Shown here: piece by piece, positions 10,498 to 22,337 of the stretch
How positions within the stretch are numbered: the stretch's first letter is position 1
How the letters are laid out: every line of letters starts with the position of its first letter
Position numbers and translations under genes: made by a program
From: Lentinus brumalis
Lineage: Eukaryota > Basidiomycota > Agaricomycetes > Polyporales > Polyporaceae
Length of the DNA stretch: 64,000 bases
Reading direction: 5' to 3'
Assembly: GCA_001792895.1 (NCBI GenBank)
Contig: MARA01000015.1
Span: forward strand, 186,001 to 250,000
The notes under the pieces: model-generated
Seen by the model: the letters and a program-made list of their open reading frames with translations, nothing else
What the model was told of the DNA's origin: nothing
Databases searched by the model: none

Positions 10498-11519
10498 TGA
10501 TAGACCTCTACACAGGGTGCGTGCGTCGGTCCGAAGGGCGAGGACGTCTGGGCGTACACCCGGGGAGTCGAGAGAGAAGGAAGGGGAGGAGGAGGTAGGG
10601 GGAGAAGTGTCGAGTAGCGAGTATGTGATTAGCGTAGTCTTGAATACTAGAACGCGTCGTGTCGCGTCCCAGTCGTGCGATGAGGTGCGAGAAGTCGATA
10701 GTAACGACGCGGCGGTAGACGTTGAGACGAGAGACGAGACGAGAGGTGAGTCGAGAGACGAAGGACGAGGGACGAGAGCGAAGTCGAAGTCGAGCTGTTG
10801 GTCGCGCGGTCTATAAAGGGGGAACGAAAACTTGTTAACGCAACCTATACGTGAGCTTTATATACATGCGGGCAGTCTTGGCTGACGTACGTATGCAAAG
10901 CAGCTGTCGCGAGAGGGAGGGGGACGAGACGAAATAGCTAGAACAAGGAAAAACATAAGTACGGTAAGAGCGCTAATGGCAAAACCTAAGCGAGACGCGA
11001 TCACGAGGGCGCGTAAGGGCGACTGGTGCAAAGACGGAATTGTTCACGAACCCTATCGTACGTAGATACCGTAGAAGTTGTATAGCACGCATTCTGGGGG
11101 TCTAGCGTAGGTGTAGAAATTGTTTTGAAGGGGGTACGATGCGAGGGACGAGAGAAATGGCGTTCTCGAGTCGGGCTCGGAATGACGCAGGGCGCCGGTC
11201 TCCAGCCGCTCGTACCGCGCTCGGAATGCGTCGCGCGCGTTGGGGACGTTGTCGGTGGGGCTGCGGACGAGCCGCGCTGCGTCGCTCGTCGTCTGGGCTG
11301 ACGTCGGGTGCTGCGCTGCTTGGTCAGCGCGACTCTAACCTCCGATCTCGACACTTGGTGCGACTCCGGGCGTATTCCGAGTGTCGGTGAATGCGTCGGG
11401 GTCCGTGGACGGCGGGCGGGTGTGCGCTGGACGTGGAGGCGTGTGGTCGTGGTCGTGGACAGAGCAGCGTGTCGCGAAAAAAGCGTCGGTACGCGTGCAG
11501 CGGCGCGCGCTGCCCATCA
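10498..11519 (-). repeat. 5' LTR of the gypsy element
   Basis: 1022 bp, TG...CA bounded on both strands. Aligns base for base with 791-1812 at a fixed offset of 9707. The only difference seen is G at 11235 against A at 1528. Both boundaries are exact: flanking bases diverge immediately on both sides. It carries the leftward TATA box proposed at 10856-10864. Confidence 0.95.
10856..10864 (-). promoter_or_regulatory. TATA box of the 5' LTR
   Basis: Reads TATATAAAG on the minus strand, upstream of gag in the transcription direction, with roughly 350 bp of LTR left for R and U5. The same box is at 1149-1157 in the other LTR. A second TATA-like site on the opposite strand (TATAAA at 1105-1110 and 10812-10817) lies about 40 bp away. 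Confidence 0.45.
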
Positions 11520-11523
11520 CTGG
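11520..11523. repeat. Right copy of 4-bp target-site duplication
   Basis: CTGG, the partner of 787-790. Confidence 0.8.
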
Positions 11524-12216
11524 GTACACGCGAGGGTGTGACATGCTCGTGTTGAACCATCCACTGCTCGACTCGATCGACTCGACCTTCTTCGTCTCGA
11601 CTTCGTCCATGGTCAAATACTTCCCGGGTCCTGCCCGCGCCGGCACGTCGTCGCTGGTACCGCCACTCCCGTCGCCCGCCACTCCCGCCTCGCTACACCG
11701 CGGTCTCCCTCCCAGTTGCCGCAGCAGCGAACGCATCTACGGGGGCTCGCTCGTGCAGCGCGGGGTGCCTCTGCGGCCGCTCCGCTTCCAGCTTTCCTTT
11801 AGGCTGCCGTACCGCGCACAAGGACGTGCATCCGCACCCTCTCGCTCGCGCCGTCTGCGTCTCCCGAAGTATCTCCATCCTGCCATGACGCCGTCATCCC
11901 CGAGTCCCTCGATACACATCGCCGGCTCCGTACCCACCCGTGCATGGCGCGCGAGGAGCCGGTAGTGGTTCTCGTCGAATCAGCGGTTGAACTCTGCCTC
12001 CGCGAGCTTCTTCATCTCAACCTCGACCTCGGCGCCGGTTGTGTAGCGTTCCGGGGTCTCCCGGCGACGCCGTCCCCCTCTCACTCGTCGATCACGGTCT
12101 GTAGAGCCCCAGCAAGCCTGGTCTGGAACCGGCTCGCGCACCATTCGCTCTATCAGCTCCAGCTTGTCCTGGATGGCGCTGCGCCCTCCGCCTCTCGTAT
12201 TGGCCGACGGCACCAC
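11520..12216 (-). pseudogene. Possible decayed minus-strand reading frame at the insertion site
   Basis: One minus-strand frame stays protein-like from about 12216 down to the LTR, broken by two in-frame stops: TGA near 11980 (after EAEFNR) and TAG at 11737. It has a charged helical stretch (EVEVEMKKLAEAEFNR) and a motif SSSGWFNTSMSHPRVYP directly beside the LTR. If the retroelement is ignored, the frame would stop a few bases after the junction. Not recognised. It may be noncoding GC-rich DNA. Confidence 0.25.
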
Positions 12217-12917
12217 TCACGGACTTGAGGGATGCTCAGATCGCACGACGCGAGAGAGAGGAGGTGGGAGAACACGAAGTGTGCAGGGAGAATGCAGTCC
12301 GCAGCGGTCCAGCGTGTGGCCACTGGCGAACAGGAAGGTTAGCTCGGAAGAGCAGGCCGGGGAGGGTGCAGAGAAGAAAGCAAGCAACTAGAACGTCGCG
12401 CTCTGCTTCGTGCCACCTCTCAAAAGCGGACATCAGGCAGCGATTTCTCATGCGGGTCCGACGATCTCCTGGGCGCGCCGTGAAACCAATGCCACGCTAA
12501 GAGCAAACGACTGCGGACACGTAAGTAACATGGATTTCATGGACCAGTAAGGGCATCCTTGACGCATGCCTGACAACGGCTGACAGGAAGATGTGTTTTC
12601 AGGGCATTCCGTGATACATCTGCTAGTCGGGCATAGGTTGAGCGGTCTTTTGGCTTGTTGTCGCTTAGCCGTTGCTCCATATGGTCACTCGCGGGGCTAC
12701 CTAAACTCCATCCACACCGCAACCGTCTCTTCGCCTCACCAATGAGAGGGGTAAGTCGCATCTTCGAAGTATCATCTCTGAAGTATCGGTGTGACCGAAT
12801 ACCCTTCAATGACGTCTTGACGTAGACCACCACCATCACATAGTACACATGTCATGTCAGACGGATATAAAACGTCAGGACTCGTGATGAGTCGCCCTCG
12901 ACGACATTGAAGGCGAG
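12217..12917. other. Intergenic, no supported gene
   Basis: Only short unconvincing ORFs (for example 12537-12848 on the minus strand). The last 100 bp must hold the promoter of gene A. No TATA box could be singled out. Confidence 0.5.
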
Positions 12918-13997
12918 ATGATCGACAATACTGGTATAGCCATCCTCGCGTGGGCGTTGATATGTACGCTCTTCTCCCACATAAACACGTTTTCGGCTGA
13001 TCAAAACGTTCACAGTGTGTTTGATAGGACTCGGAGCGGTCTTCCGCTTGCTGCAGCTCCGCGCTGCCTATAGGATCCGAGCTGGTTCCGTCAAATGGGC
13101 ATACTTCTCATCCCGTGAGTCATACGGCATGCCCCAAAACATTTGTACTGACGAGTGCGAGGTTCGACAGTACGTGGTGTAGGATCATCACCGAATTCTC
13201 AGTCGAGAGGTGTGGAGGCGCGTCAATCTGTCATGACGCAGCGCTGGGAATCCTCGGCGTCCCTACTCGGATCTCTCTCTCATTCCTCCGATGTCGAATT
13301 TTCCAGGCCTTGGCGAGCAGACCCGCTGTTTCCGAATCGACGCAATACAACACCGTCGCCCACATTGTCACTAGCCGCGTCCGAGCCCGATACCTTCTTT
13401 CGCTCAGGGACCGTCCGTGCGTCTGTCCGTAACCACGGCGGGCATCCTGACACTCCATCTCAACGATCCAGCGGGAGCTCTGCGATTCCGGATCCTCATC
13501 TACATGATTCTCTCACTTCACCATGCCCACCGTCACGGTCCGGCCCACGACATTCCGAGGACGGGCTCTCCGTCCAAACCTTGTCGACTGTTCCGCCGTC
13601 TTATCACACGCGTCGCCCGGACCATGAGGTAGAGCCATGGACGCTACCTCCCGCGTACGGCACGCCGCATGACGCAGCGCGTCCCCCTTCGGCGTACATC
13701 CCTGGCCGACGAGTGCTGAGACTCCATGGACCCCGCAGCTCGCCTTCATTGTCGAGTCTGTTCTCGAGCCGGTCGCATACTCTCCGGGACCGGAAGTCCA
13801 CCTACGCGACGTCGGTGCGGACGGCAAGTTTACATGGGCAGGAGGGAGACCGCAGTCGTCACAAGAGGTCTGTTGACGAACCAGTACCCAGTTCAAGGGT
13901 CGGAGGACTTGAGGGAACCCAAAGCGGCGGAGGCGTCGAGGGAGATATGCATGACGGATGGTCTTCGGTAGCTCCCTCCTACCGTACTGTATCGTAA
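12918..13997 (+). CDS. Single-pass membrane protein A (paralogue of A' at 57.7-58.7 kb)
   Basis: About 328 residues from three exons. Exon 1 is 12918-12963, then intron 12964-13015 (GTACGC...CACAG with CTGAT). Exon 2 runs from 13016 to about 13161, then a short intron ends near 13202. Exon 3 ends at 13997. The second intron's borders are ambiguous by a few bases. The very short N-terminus leads straight into a helix (AILAWALILCLIGLGAVF) followed by a basic segment and the conserved block VKWAYFSSRESY. The long disordered cytoplasmic tail carries VPPSYHTR and LPPAYGTP, two PPxY motifs. There is no signal peptide or ectodomain. A' shares both intron positions and most of the tail. Function unknown. 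The start is the ATG aligned with A'. Confidence 0.75.
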
Positions 13998-14092
13998 ATA
14001 TTGAGCACTTGGGCAGGAAGAGCTTCGGCGTAATCGGAAGTGTACTAGTACAGTAAGCCGCCGCGCGTGGGCAGGCCGAGACGATGTCGCTT

Positions 14093-15041
14093 TCACCATC
14101 CAACTTTCGGCTCGTGACCAGACTGTTGCAACGTCGTCAGATACGTCTCTCGCAAGAAATTGGAAGGAGAGAACGCTCACAATTTCGTGCGTCCACCCTC
14201 CACAGCAGCACGTCGGGAGCCCCTCTACCTTCCCGCAGCAGAAGCGCATCTTCTTGCCAGAATGCAAGTTCTCTTCGAGCTGGTCGAGAGGATTGCGACA
14301 AGCCGGATGAGCGTTAGCACTGTCCTTGTCAATGCCAAAATGCTTCCAGAACGGTACTCCATCCACTCCAAACTCTGCCTTGTTCGGGCGGAAGCGCACC
14401 ATGAGGAGGTACGCGCCAGTGCCCCAGTAGCGATTGCCCATCTCCATCTTGCCCATTTCGACAGCGGCGGGGCGCTGGGCAAAGACGACGTTGTACAGCA
14501 TCGAGCACCCGGGGTCGTCCTTGTGCGAGAAGTGTGCGCCGCTCATCTCGAACTGCTTCTGAGGCGGAAGCTCGGGATCGTTGCGGTAGTTGAGCGAGAT
14601 GTGCAGCAGGTACTTTGCGGTGACGTCGGGGATCGCGTCTTTCTTGTTGAGGTAGCACGCGAGCGTAGAGTTGATGAGAGACGCGTGGTGGTACTCGACC
14701 CACTGCGCAAGGTCTGACCAAGCCTTCGCGCTCCCCGAGAGCTCGATCGCACGATCGCGCTGGGTCTTATACAGCTGGCATGCGAGCTTATGCCCTGCAC
14801 GCCAGTTGGCTTTCTGACAATCCTTCGACTGTATGGGTGTTCAAATCAGTCTCAGTACGGCGCGAGATCATTCAGAGCTTACGCAATATGTTGCAATACT
14901 ACAACCCGCACAACGTAGCAACTTGACGTCTTTCCCTTCGCACCTGCGCATGCGGAAGCAATTCTTGCAGTGAGGATGCGTGTGCAGCTGAGGAGCATCG
15001 TGGAACAGCCCCTGCTCGCAGTGTGCATGAGATTCAGCCAT
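14093..15041 (-). CDS. MYND-type zinc finger protein
   Basis: 278 residues from three exons (15041-14883, 14828-14181, 14122-14093), with GT/AG introns of 54 and 58 nt that keep phase 0. Near the N-terminus is a MYND finger: CKNC, CAGCSIATYC, then CQKANWRAGHKLAC. This is the usual C-x2-C...C-x2-C...C/H pattern and binds two zinc ions as a protein-protein contact domain. The rest (WVEYHHASLINSTLACYL and following) is a basidiomycete-specific region of unknown role rich in Cys near CCGKVEGLPTCCC. Without the second intron the frame would run to 13893 and overlap gene A; the splice gives a natural stop at 14093. Tail-to-tail with gene A, 95 bp apart. Confidence 0.85.
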
Positions 15042-16233
15042 CTCCGTAGCTCGATATCTTCGCGATTCGCGCGTAGGCTCGATGTCTTCGCGAGGAGGTT
15101 TGGACAAAGCTCGATCGTGGTGAAGCAAGCCAATTTCTGCCAATTTTCGCAAACTGTTCGGCAAGCGCCGCGGTGGTGTTGTTTGATCGGCGACCGAATC
15201 TGTTGATTTTAGTCAATAACTTGTGAAACTCATTTGGTAGCCCCGAAAGCCGTAATTGGTGCTCCGCTTAATCGCGCTCCTCTCGTCGCCATCGACCGCA
15301 AACACGCACGACGATGAAGTCGTGCGTGTACCCAAGTTGCCAACGTGTACCCGACTCTCAGGTGCAAACCACTCGGAGCAGACCGGGGCTGCGAGAACTC
15401 AATCCTTGATCGGTCGACTGCGTAGAAGGACGCCGGCCGGGGCTTGTCTGCACCATTCATACGGCTTCCATCTTTATACTTACGTTTCGAAGAGGCCCAG
15501 TTCCATTGAACTGCGCATATTCGATGCGAAGCTGACCGTCCTGTTAATGGTCGCTGTGGCACTGGCAGTGTGGCCATAGAGTTGGCGAACACGACTGGCT
15601 GTGACCCGTAGAGTTCTGTCCGAGCAGACCGATGTCTCGTCGAGCGTTCTTGATTTCAGTATCTTCAGATCCAATAGCTCGAAGCTTGTAGAGCTGGAGC
15701 ACGGGACACGACAAAGATCAGCAGACATAATCGCGAAGGGAAGGACAGCGAGTTACCCATAATCTCCTGCTAGTCCTTGAGAAGGGTTATCGCATCCGCA
15801 CGTCCATTCGCACGGTACGTGACTTTGCAATCTTCTGAATGAAGGCAGGAAGTGACCTTATCTCGGACGGCCACAGAGGGATGGACAAAGTAAAACCGTA
15901 GGTACGTACGAGCTGTTCCTGCGGAGGCCTCCAGCCATGCACCGAGGAAAGTCCAGGTCAGAGAACCGGAGCTGGTATGGAAGTCGAACGTGCTTGGTCC
16001 GAAATTCGAGTTGAGGCGGACGCCGGCTGCGCCAGTTAAAGAAGGTTAGGATTGAGCTCCTGGAAGACATATCACGTACTCACGTTCATGAAGCGAACGC
16101 AGCGTCGTTCTTCTCAACTGTAGGAGTGTACCCCAGTCCGTTGTCAACAGGGCTCTGCGCAAGCTGTATCAGCCTAAAAGGAGATGGCAGACGAAGGACC
16201 GTGGAGTTGGCACTTTCCCAGACTTTCCTCGCC
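15042..16233. other. Intergenic, no supported gene
   Basis: No frame shows domain-like content or consistent splicing. The region contains the upstream sequences of the divergent MYND gene and gene B1. Confidence 0.5.
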
Positions 16234-17705
16234 ATGCATACGCTCTTTCGAGTGATCCTAGTCGCGAGGCTCCTGCTATTGGCGGCTTGCTCGACCATTG
16301 TCACAGTAGACGACTCCGACCCTAGGATCAAGTACGTCGGCCTGTGGACCAGCATCCCAGTCAGCGGCACCGAGGACCTCGACTACGGAGGAACACTCAC
16401 GGGTACTGACATCAACGGGGCGACTGCGTCGTTCGATTTCCAGGGAGGTGAGGATCTGCACGAGCGACGCAAGCTGAGTCTGCGAATACTGAGTCAACGC
16501 ATATCAGCGACGCAAGTAGCCGTCTACGGCTTATTTCCCTTCGCAGGAACCTCCATGCTCGCGTCAAACTATACAGTCGACGGCGAGAACGTCACAGCGC
16601 TCCTCCCTCCAGGAGCGATCACCCATCCCCAGCACCGTCAACAGTTCTACCTGTCGCAGCAGCTCACGACTGGACCGCACCAACTCACTATCACAAATCT
16701 GGGCATACAATGCTGGATCGACTACATCGTGCTCACCATGGACGGTGATTCCACGGTGCCGTCAAGTGTAGCAACAGAGTCATCTCCATCATCGAGTACT
16801 CCTCATCAGACGAGCATCGCGATCACGCCGAGCACGGCGATCTCTTCGTCAATATCTTCCATTGCGGAGCAGGACTCCCAGACAAGAGAGACGACAACAC
16901 GTACCTCTGGCGAGCCGTCCAGGAGCCCGGCAACCGTCCTTCCTAACATGTCCCTGATAACGCCAAGCCCATCCGCGTCGTCTTCATATTCCGTAGCCTC
17001 GGTGTATAATGCGACAGGCCCGCCTCAAGGACCTCCCTCGTCGAGGTTACGGGGTACAATCGCAGCATTCGCTGTAGGAAGTGTCGTGCTTGTTGCGCTG
17101 GCGGCGATCACCCTTCGTCTCTGGCATCGCCGGAGACGTCCGCCTGCCTCTGAGGAGATATTCCCGTTTGGTGAGACTTATCGCGCGTCATGAGAGACTC
17201 GCAACTCACTCCGATGTGGACAGAATCCGCCGCTTCATCCTCGGCACCTCGAAGGAGTGGCGAGGCGGACCGCTGGGATGCTGAATGCGAGCTGGCGTCC
17301 CCGTCGGAATCCATGGGACGGTCAACTGCCGCAGTATACACCTCGCAAGAAGATGGCATGAGCAGCAAGAATCAGAGGGTCACAATCCACATACCGCACA
17401 GTCAACCCGAGGGAGGACCTCCACAAGATAGTTCTAATTCTCCGGCACGCATGTCTCCCCTGTTGTTCCTTCACATTCATGGCGCAGATAGCGTACATTC
17501 TCCGCCTCCTGCACCATCACTCAGCTCAATGATGAAGGGAAGACGTGGTCGAGAAGTCCGGACGGTGCGGACGAGACTGCAGTCTATGGATGGTGGGGTG
17601 AGAATAGCAGGAGGTCCGCTCGGCTTCGTGCCTAGGGATTCAGAAACTGATCGTCTCAGCGTACCTTCAACCATGCCTCCGGCGTACCAGTTACATAGTC
17701 CTTGA
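16234..17705 (+). CDS. Single-pass membrane protein B1 with lectin-like ectodomain
   Basis: About 452 residues from three exons (16234-16447, 16508-17170, 17224-17705). The signal peptide is at 1-20 (VILVARLLLLAACS). A beta-sandwich ectodomain follows with the pattern VDDSDPRIKYVG...VAVYGLFPFAG...YTVDG...HRQQFYLS...HQLTITNLG...IDYIVLT. This is common in Agaricomycete surface proteins and resembles galactose-binding-like folds. Next come a Ser/Thr stalk, a membrane helix near residue 255-278, and HRRRR as stop-transfer. The tail exon follows a phase-1 intron, carries MDGGVRIAGGP and ends in MPPAYQLHSP. First of three tandem copies and the most diverged. Possibly a surface sensor or carbohydrate binder; ligand unknown. 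Confidence 0.8.
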
Positions 17706-17898
17706 GGCTGCGTATTGCTTCGGAGAAGGACCTATCGAACTATATATATGAAGATCGTACCGTTATGGACGGTTTGCTGCAACGACTTCATGACAGTTGT
17801 ACATGAAATATTCTGAAAGAAACGGGGCGACAGAACGTACGGTCTGAATTCTGTATCCACAATAACTAGGAATGAAGGAGTCTTGAGGAGCGACGAGG

Positions 17899-18147
17899 AT
17901 GATGACGGCGGGAGCGACGTCTGGAGATGATCTTATCAAACCAACGAATCTGGAAAGCGCCAGATCTAATCTTATCTCTCCTGTGCTCTGGCAATCCGGC
18001 CGCCTTACTGGCTTTCTCCTCCTCATTCTTCTACTCGTCCTGACGGTTGTCATTCTACTCACAAGCACGAACTACCTGCAAGTGAACTATGGCACATACT
18101 ATCTCCGCCAGTATGTAATCGAGACAGGGATAGGCCCTGCTCCTTGA
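17899..18147 (+). CDS. Possible 82-residue membrane ORF
   Basis: Short ORF with a strong hydrophobic segment (TGFLLLILLLVLTVVILL) flanked by Arg on one side and polar residues on the other. It lies between B1 and B2. No paralogue was found in the B2-B3 spacer apart from a shared ATCTAATCTTATCTCT stretch. It could be chance. Confidence 0.2.
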   Translation: MMTAGATSGDDLIKPTNLESARSNLISPVLWQSGRLTGFLLLILLLVLTVVILLTSTNYLQVNYGTYYLRQYVIETGIGPAP

Positions 18148-18515
18148 CAGATGGACGGTGTGTGACAGGGCTTCGCGCGAGCTCGACTCGGACGATCTTG
18201 TCGATCCTGGTCTCGATCTCTGCCTGAGTATGTTAGGCGTGTTTTTGTATGCTATATCTTCTGACCGACAGGAATACTGACCATTGACTCGACTGCAGGA
18301 CACTGAGGGCCAACTTGAAAGTAATCCATGACGTTCCTACCCATCCGAAGGTTCAGTCTGATAGCGATATGTCAGCTCGGCTTCCTCGTAGATGGGAGCT
18401 GCAAAGTCATCGCAACGAGAAGCGTTGAGCGGAGGCCAGGTGGCATATCTGTCATTTCGTCGATCTCCCTAATAAGACCACTGTGAGTCCAAGGGCACTC
18501 CTGCGCCCCTCGACC

Positions 18516-20110
18516 ATGCCCACACTCATTCTACGCACTCTCGTTCTCCTCTTATCGTTTGCTTCAGCATGGGCCGTCCCCACGATATTCATCGACGACT
18601 CCGACTCCCGTATCCTCTACTCCGGGACCTGGGCCAAAAACCCTATCAGCGACCCGGAGAACTTCAACTACGATGGGACGCTCACGTACACCAACGATGC
18701 CACCGCGAAGGCGACGTTCACCTTCTCGGGGGTGCGTCATGACACATTTGCCTATGCCGTCTGAACGCTCATGGAGTGCTATGTTTTCTCAGCGGTTCAG
18801 GTCATGGTCTTCGGCTCTTTCCCTGTGGCAGGGACCTTTGTGATGCATTCACAATACACGATTGATGGCGCTGGGCTGACGCAATATGAGCCTCCTAGCG
18901 TCATCAGCCACCCAGAATACCGTCAACATTTCTTCACGTCGAATACCATCAGCACCGGCACACACACGCTCGTGATTGCGAATTTAGGGCGGGCTTTCTA
19001 TCTCGACGGCATCGTACTCACTCTTCCAGCCTCATCATCTTCACTGTTGCCTTCCTCTACTGCGACGCACAGCACCGCTCCTTCAGTCACTTCCCAAATG
19101 AGTACATCCTCTCGCCCGCCGGCGACGTCTCCTCCCGCGCAACCAGCGGATTCCACAACCGTCTTCGTTGTCACGGCAGGACTGCCCAGTACGGCCCCTC
19201 CGACGACCCAGCCTTCGCAAAGCGCCTCTTTCATCTACTCCGCGAGTATCAGCAGCAATTCCGTCACATCGCCTCCCTCCTCGACTGTTTCGTCGATCGA
19301 CGCATCCGGCTCTTCGTCCGCCCTAGCAAGTACTACACAGAACGCGTCGAGCCAGGTTACCTCCACCGGAACGTCCCACAGAAGTGGACTTGCTGCACTT
19401 CCGGCCGGAGTCTACGTAGCCATAGGAGTAGGCGGCTTCACAGTAGTCGTCCTGATGGTCGCCGGTCTGTGCTTCTTCCGTCGAAGGAGACGGCACCGCA
19501 ACATCCTCAGCGATGTGGCCCCATTCGGTGAGATATTCTGAGCGACTTCGAGCTCACTATCGCAGCTGACATCTATATCCTCCTAGATTCGGGTTTGACT
19601 TCCTTTGCCTCGCAGAAGGCGGATCTCTCGCCGCGGACACACGCTCCAGTCAACCGCGTCTCGTCCATCGCCTCAACGTTGTATCATAGCGCCCCACCGT
19701 ACACTCCGATCGACGAGAGCCGCACCACAGACTCGATCGGCCACGGTACCTCCGAGGGAGACGTCCTGCACATCGTGCCTGACGAGCGGGGAGCGCACGT
19801 GGATATTGCCACATACGAGCCTCTTGGGTCACCGTCCGCCATGTCCCCACTCGTGACGCGCCACTTCGAAGGATACCACGGCTACCGCGACACACTCTCT
19901 CCCTCCGCATTCTCCCCTATCTCTCCTGTTTCGAACTCCAAGCGGGCGCGGCATTATACCCACGAGTTCAGGAGGCGATCTTTGGACGGAGGCGTGCGAC
20001 TGGCTGGAGGTCCCACGGGGCCCGGAAGAGATGCGAACGTGGCAGATATCGATGCGCGTAGCGCGGTCTCTACTCTTCCGCCTCTGTATGATGCGCATGC
20101 TGCGCCTTAG
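18516..20110 (+). CDS. Single-pass membrane protein B2 with lectin-like ectodomain
   Basis: About 488-491 residues. Signal peptide (TLILRTLVLLLSFASAWA), then IDDSDSRILYSGTW and the same ectodomain blocks as B1, a Ser/Thr/Pro stalk, and a helix VAIGVGGFTVVVLMVAGLCFF with RRRRR. The tail exon (from 19587) follows a phase-1 intron and has LDGGVRLAGGPTGP and TLPPLYDAHAAP. Exon 1 ends at a GGGGG run (18728-18732). As written the donor is phase 0, forcing the acceptor at 18800. One more G would restore the phase-1 junction used by B1 and B3 (acceptor at 18792). Upstream DNA is similar to that of B3, so the duplicated unit includes the promoter. Start chosen by alignment with B3. Confidence 0.8.
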
Positions 20111-20777
20111 ATTGTTTCGTTGTGCGGCAGATGTTCTTTCCTTTTCCCCCAGTTGTCTTGGTATCTACGGATTTGCTGCGTTCCTTCTCCGAGGTTTATA
20201 TCATGTACGGTCGTCTAGTCCTGGGATTAGGAAACTGATTAGGGTCAAGCAGTGAATCTAATCTTATCTCTTTCTGTCGCGCAGGCACGACCGGCGCAAA
20301 AGCTCAGTTGCAAGTTGCTAAATTGCACTGATCCATCCACCCATCTCCACGAACAGACTACTGTCTATTTGCATGTCACAACTGGATAGAAGTAAGTCAA
20401 TGCGATGGCGATGGAATCCCACACTCGTTGACAGAGAAGTATATGATGCGACAGGGAAACTCCGACGAGGGCGTACTCGACGATCTTGGCGACTCTCAGA
20501 GGATTTTCGTCGTCAAAGCACGGATTCACCTTGGGCGTGTACCTCCGATCTTTCCCTTGCTATCATAGCTGAGTTCTAACGACAGACTTCGTTGAAGTTC
20601 CTGCTGAACCTTCTGCTCAGCACGTCACGTCAGCTCAGCTTCCTGCTAGATAGGAGCTACACGTCCATCGTTCGACGTCTCCAGAACTCCTGGGACGCCG
20701 AGGCAATGGCATATCTGTCAGTCTGTGGATTCATCCCATATGTAAGCCGTCGAAGAGCACTTCCGTGCCCCATGACC

Positions 20778-22337
20778 ATGCCCACACTCATTCTACGTAC
20801 GCTCATTTTTCTCTGGTCGTCAGCTGCAGCATGGGCCGTCGCCACGACAGTAATCGATGACTCCGACTCGCGTTTTCTCTACTCGGGGTCCTGGACTAGA
20901 AATCCCATCAGCGACCCGGAAATGCTCAACTATCATGGGTCGCTCACGTTCACCAACGACACCACCGCCTTGGTTACTTTCAACTTCTCCGGAGGTACGT
21001 TCTCTGCTTTCTTGCTTACTACTGTTTGAAGCTCAGGACGATTTGTCACCAGCCATCCAAATACAAGTCTTCGGCGCTTTCCCTGTTGCGGGAACGTTCC
21101 CTATGCACTCGGCATACAGCATCGATGGGACTGGGGTGACACAATACGAGCCTCCCGGCGTCATCGGCCACCCAGCATACCATCAACAGTTCTTCAACTC
21201 GAACACACTCAGCACGGGCACACACAAGCTCGTGATTTCGAATCTGGGACAGGCGTACTACCTGGATTACATTCAACTCATTCTTCCTGCGGCACCTTCA
21301 TCCACCTCGACTCACGGGCCCGTCGCCTCCGAGCCTTCGCAGAGCCCCGCGCCAGCATCTCCCGGAACGACGCCTACTACTCAAACAGCCGCGTCGTCGA
21401 CCGTCGCCGTCATCACCCAAGGGCTGACGATTACTACCACGCAGACGACTCAAGACGCGGCGAGTCCCACATCAGTACACTCCACGAGCGTCGGCAGTAC
21501 TCCCGTCTCATCGCCCCCTATTTCACCTATCACATCGACCGACGCAAGGGGCTCTACATCTCCTCCGGCGAGTACTACGCAAGATGTACCAATCGCGGCT
21601 ACTTCCTCCGGAAAGTCCCTACGAAGCAAAGCTGTGACTCTCCCACCCGGAGACTATGCGGCCATAGCAGCGGGCGGCCTTTTCGCTTTCGTCGTGGTAG
21701 TCGTCGGCGTTTGGTTCCTCTGCCCTAAGAGACGGCGCCATTCCATGGCAAATGCTGTGGATCCATTCGGTGAGTTTTCATGAGCCGTTGGCCCTATCAT
21801 GGTAACAGCTGACATGCCTGGATGATCGTAGATCCCGGGTTCACTAGCTTTGCTTCTTCAGAGAAGGCGGAGCTCTCGCCGAGGTCGCACGCCTACATCA
21901 ATCGTACCTCATCCACCGCCTCGAACTCAGATGGGCCCTATACGACGGCCGACGAGACGCGCTCCGTGGAATCGAGTACGCGTTCGCCCTCTCAGGAATA
22001 CGTGCCCGAGGAGCGGTCAGGGCCCCCAGAGAAGGCAGAATACGAGCCTCGTGGCTCGCCTTCCACGGTGAGCCCACCCGTATTGGGTCACTTCAGTGGG
22101 CGGAACTGCGATCGTGAGGCTCTCTCCCCATTCGCATCGTCGCCTATCTCTCCGGCTTCGACCTCGAGGCGGATTCGTCTGGGCTCTAGTGAATTTTGGA
22201 GGCGGTCCGTAGATGGAGGTGTGCGACTTGCCGGAGGTCCATCAGGAACCAGAAGGAATGCGGATTTGGCAGACGTCGATGAGCGTAGTGCGGTGTCCAC
22301 GCTACCGCCGATATATGACTCGTATCCGGCGATTTAG
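20778..22337 (+). CDS. Single-pass membrane protein B3 with lectin-like ectodomain
   Basis: About 479 residues from three exons (20778-20994, 21053-21769, 21832-22337), all junctions phase 1. Signal peptide TLILRTLIFLWSSAAAWA, then IDDSDSRFLYSGSW, VFGAFPVAGTF, YSIDGTG, YHQQFF, HKLVISNLGQAYYLDYI. After the stalk comes the helix YAAIAAGGLFAFVVVVVGVWFL and KRRRH. The tail has VDGGVRLAGGPSG and ends TLPPIYDSYPAI. Closest relative is B2: same signal peptide start (MPTLILRTL) and similar 5' flank (shared GGCATATCTGTCA). An ATG six bases upstream (20772) is an equally possible start. Confidence 0.82.

Larger units (their letters stand above)
791..11519 (-). mobile_element. Ty3/gypsy LTR retrotransposon, full length, with nested insertion
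   Basis: A 10.7-kb element transcribed leftward. In transcript order it has a 5' LTR (10498-11519), primer-binding site, gag with a CCHC knuckle, protease, reverse transcriptase, RNase H, integrase with an HHCC finger, a GPY/F module, polypurine tract and 3' LTR (791-1812). The RT-RNaseH-integrase order is the Ty3/gypsy (Metaviridae) order. It is flanked by a 4-bp duplication, CTGG at 787-790 and 11520-11523. The LTRs differ at one site that I found, so insertion is recent. Apparent frame breaks in gag-pol all sit in C/G runs and may be consensus errors. The integrase is truly interrupted by a 1583-bp DNA transposon (2935-4517), so this copy should not be autonomous. Confidence 0.93.

Noticed and set aside
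13893..14092. Extension of the MYND protein to 13893
   Set aside because: It would overlap gene A's last exon and add unrelated sequence. A clean 58-nt intron (GTGAGC...CAACAG with CTGAC) leads to a stop at 14093.
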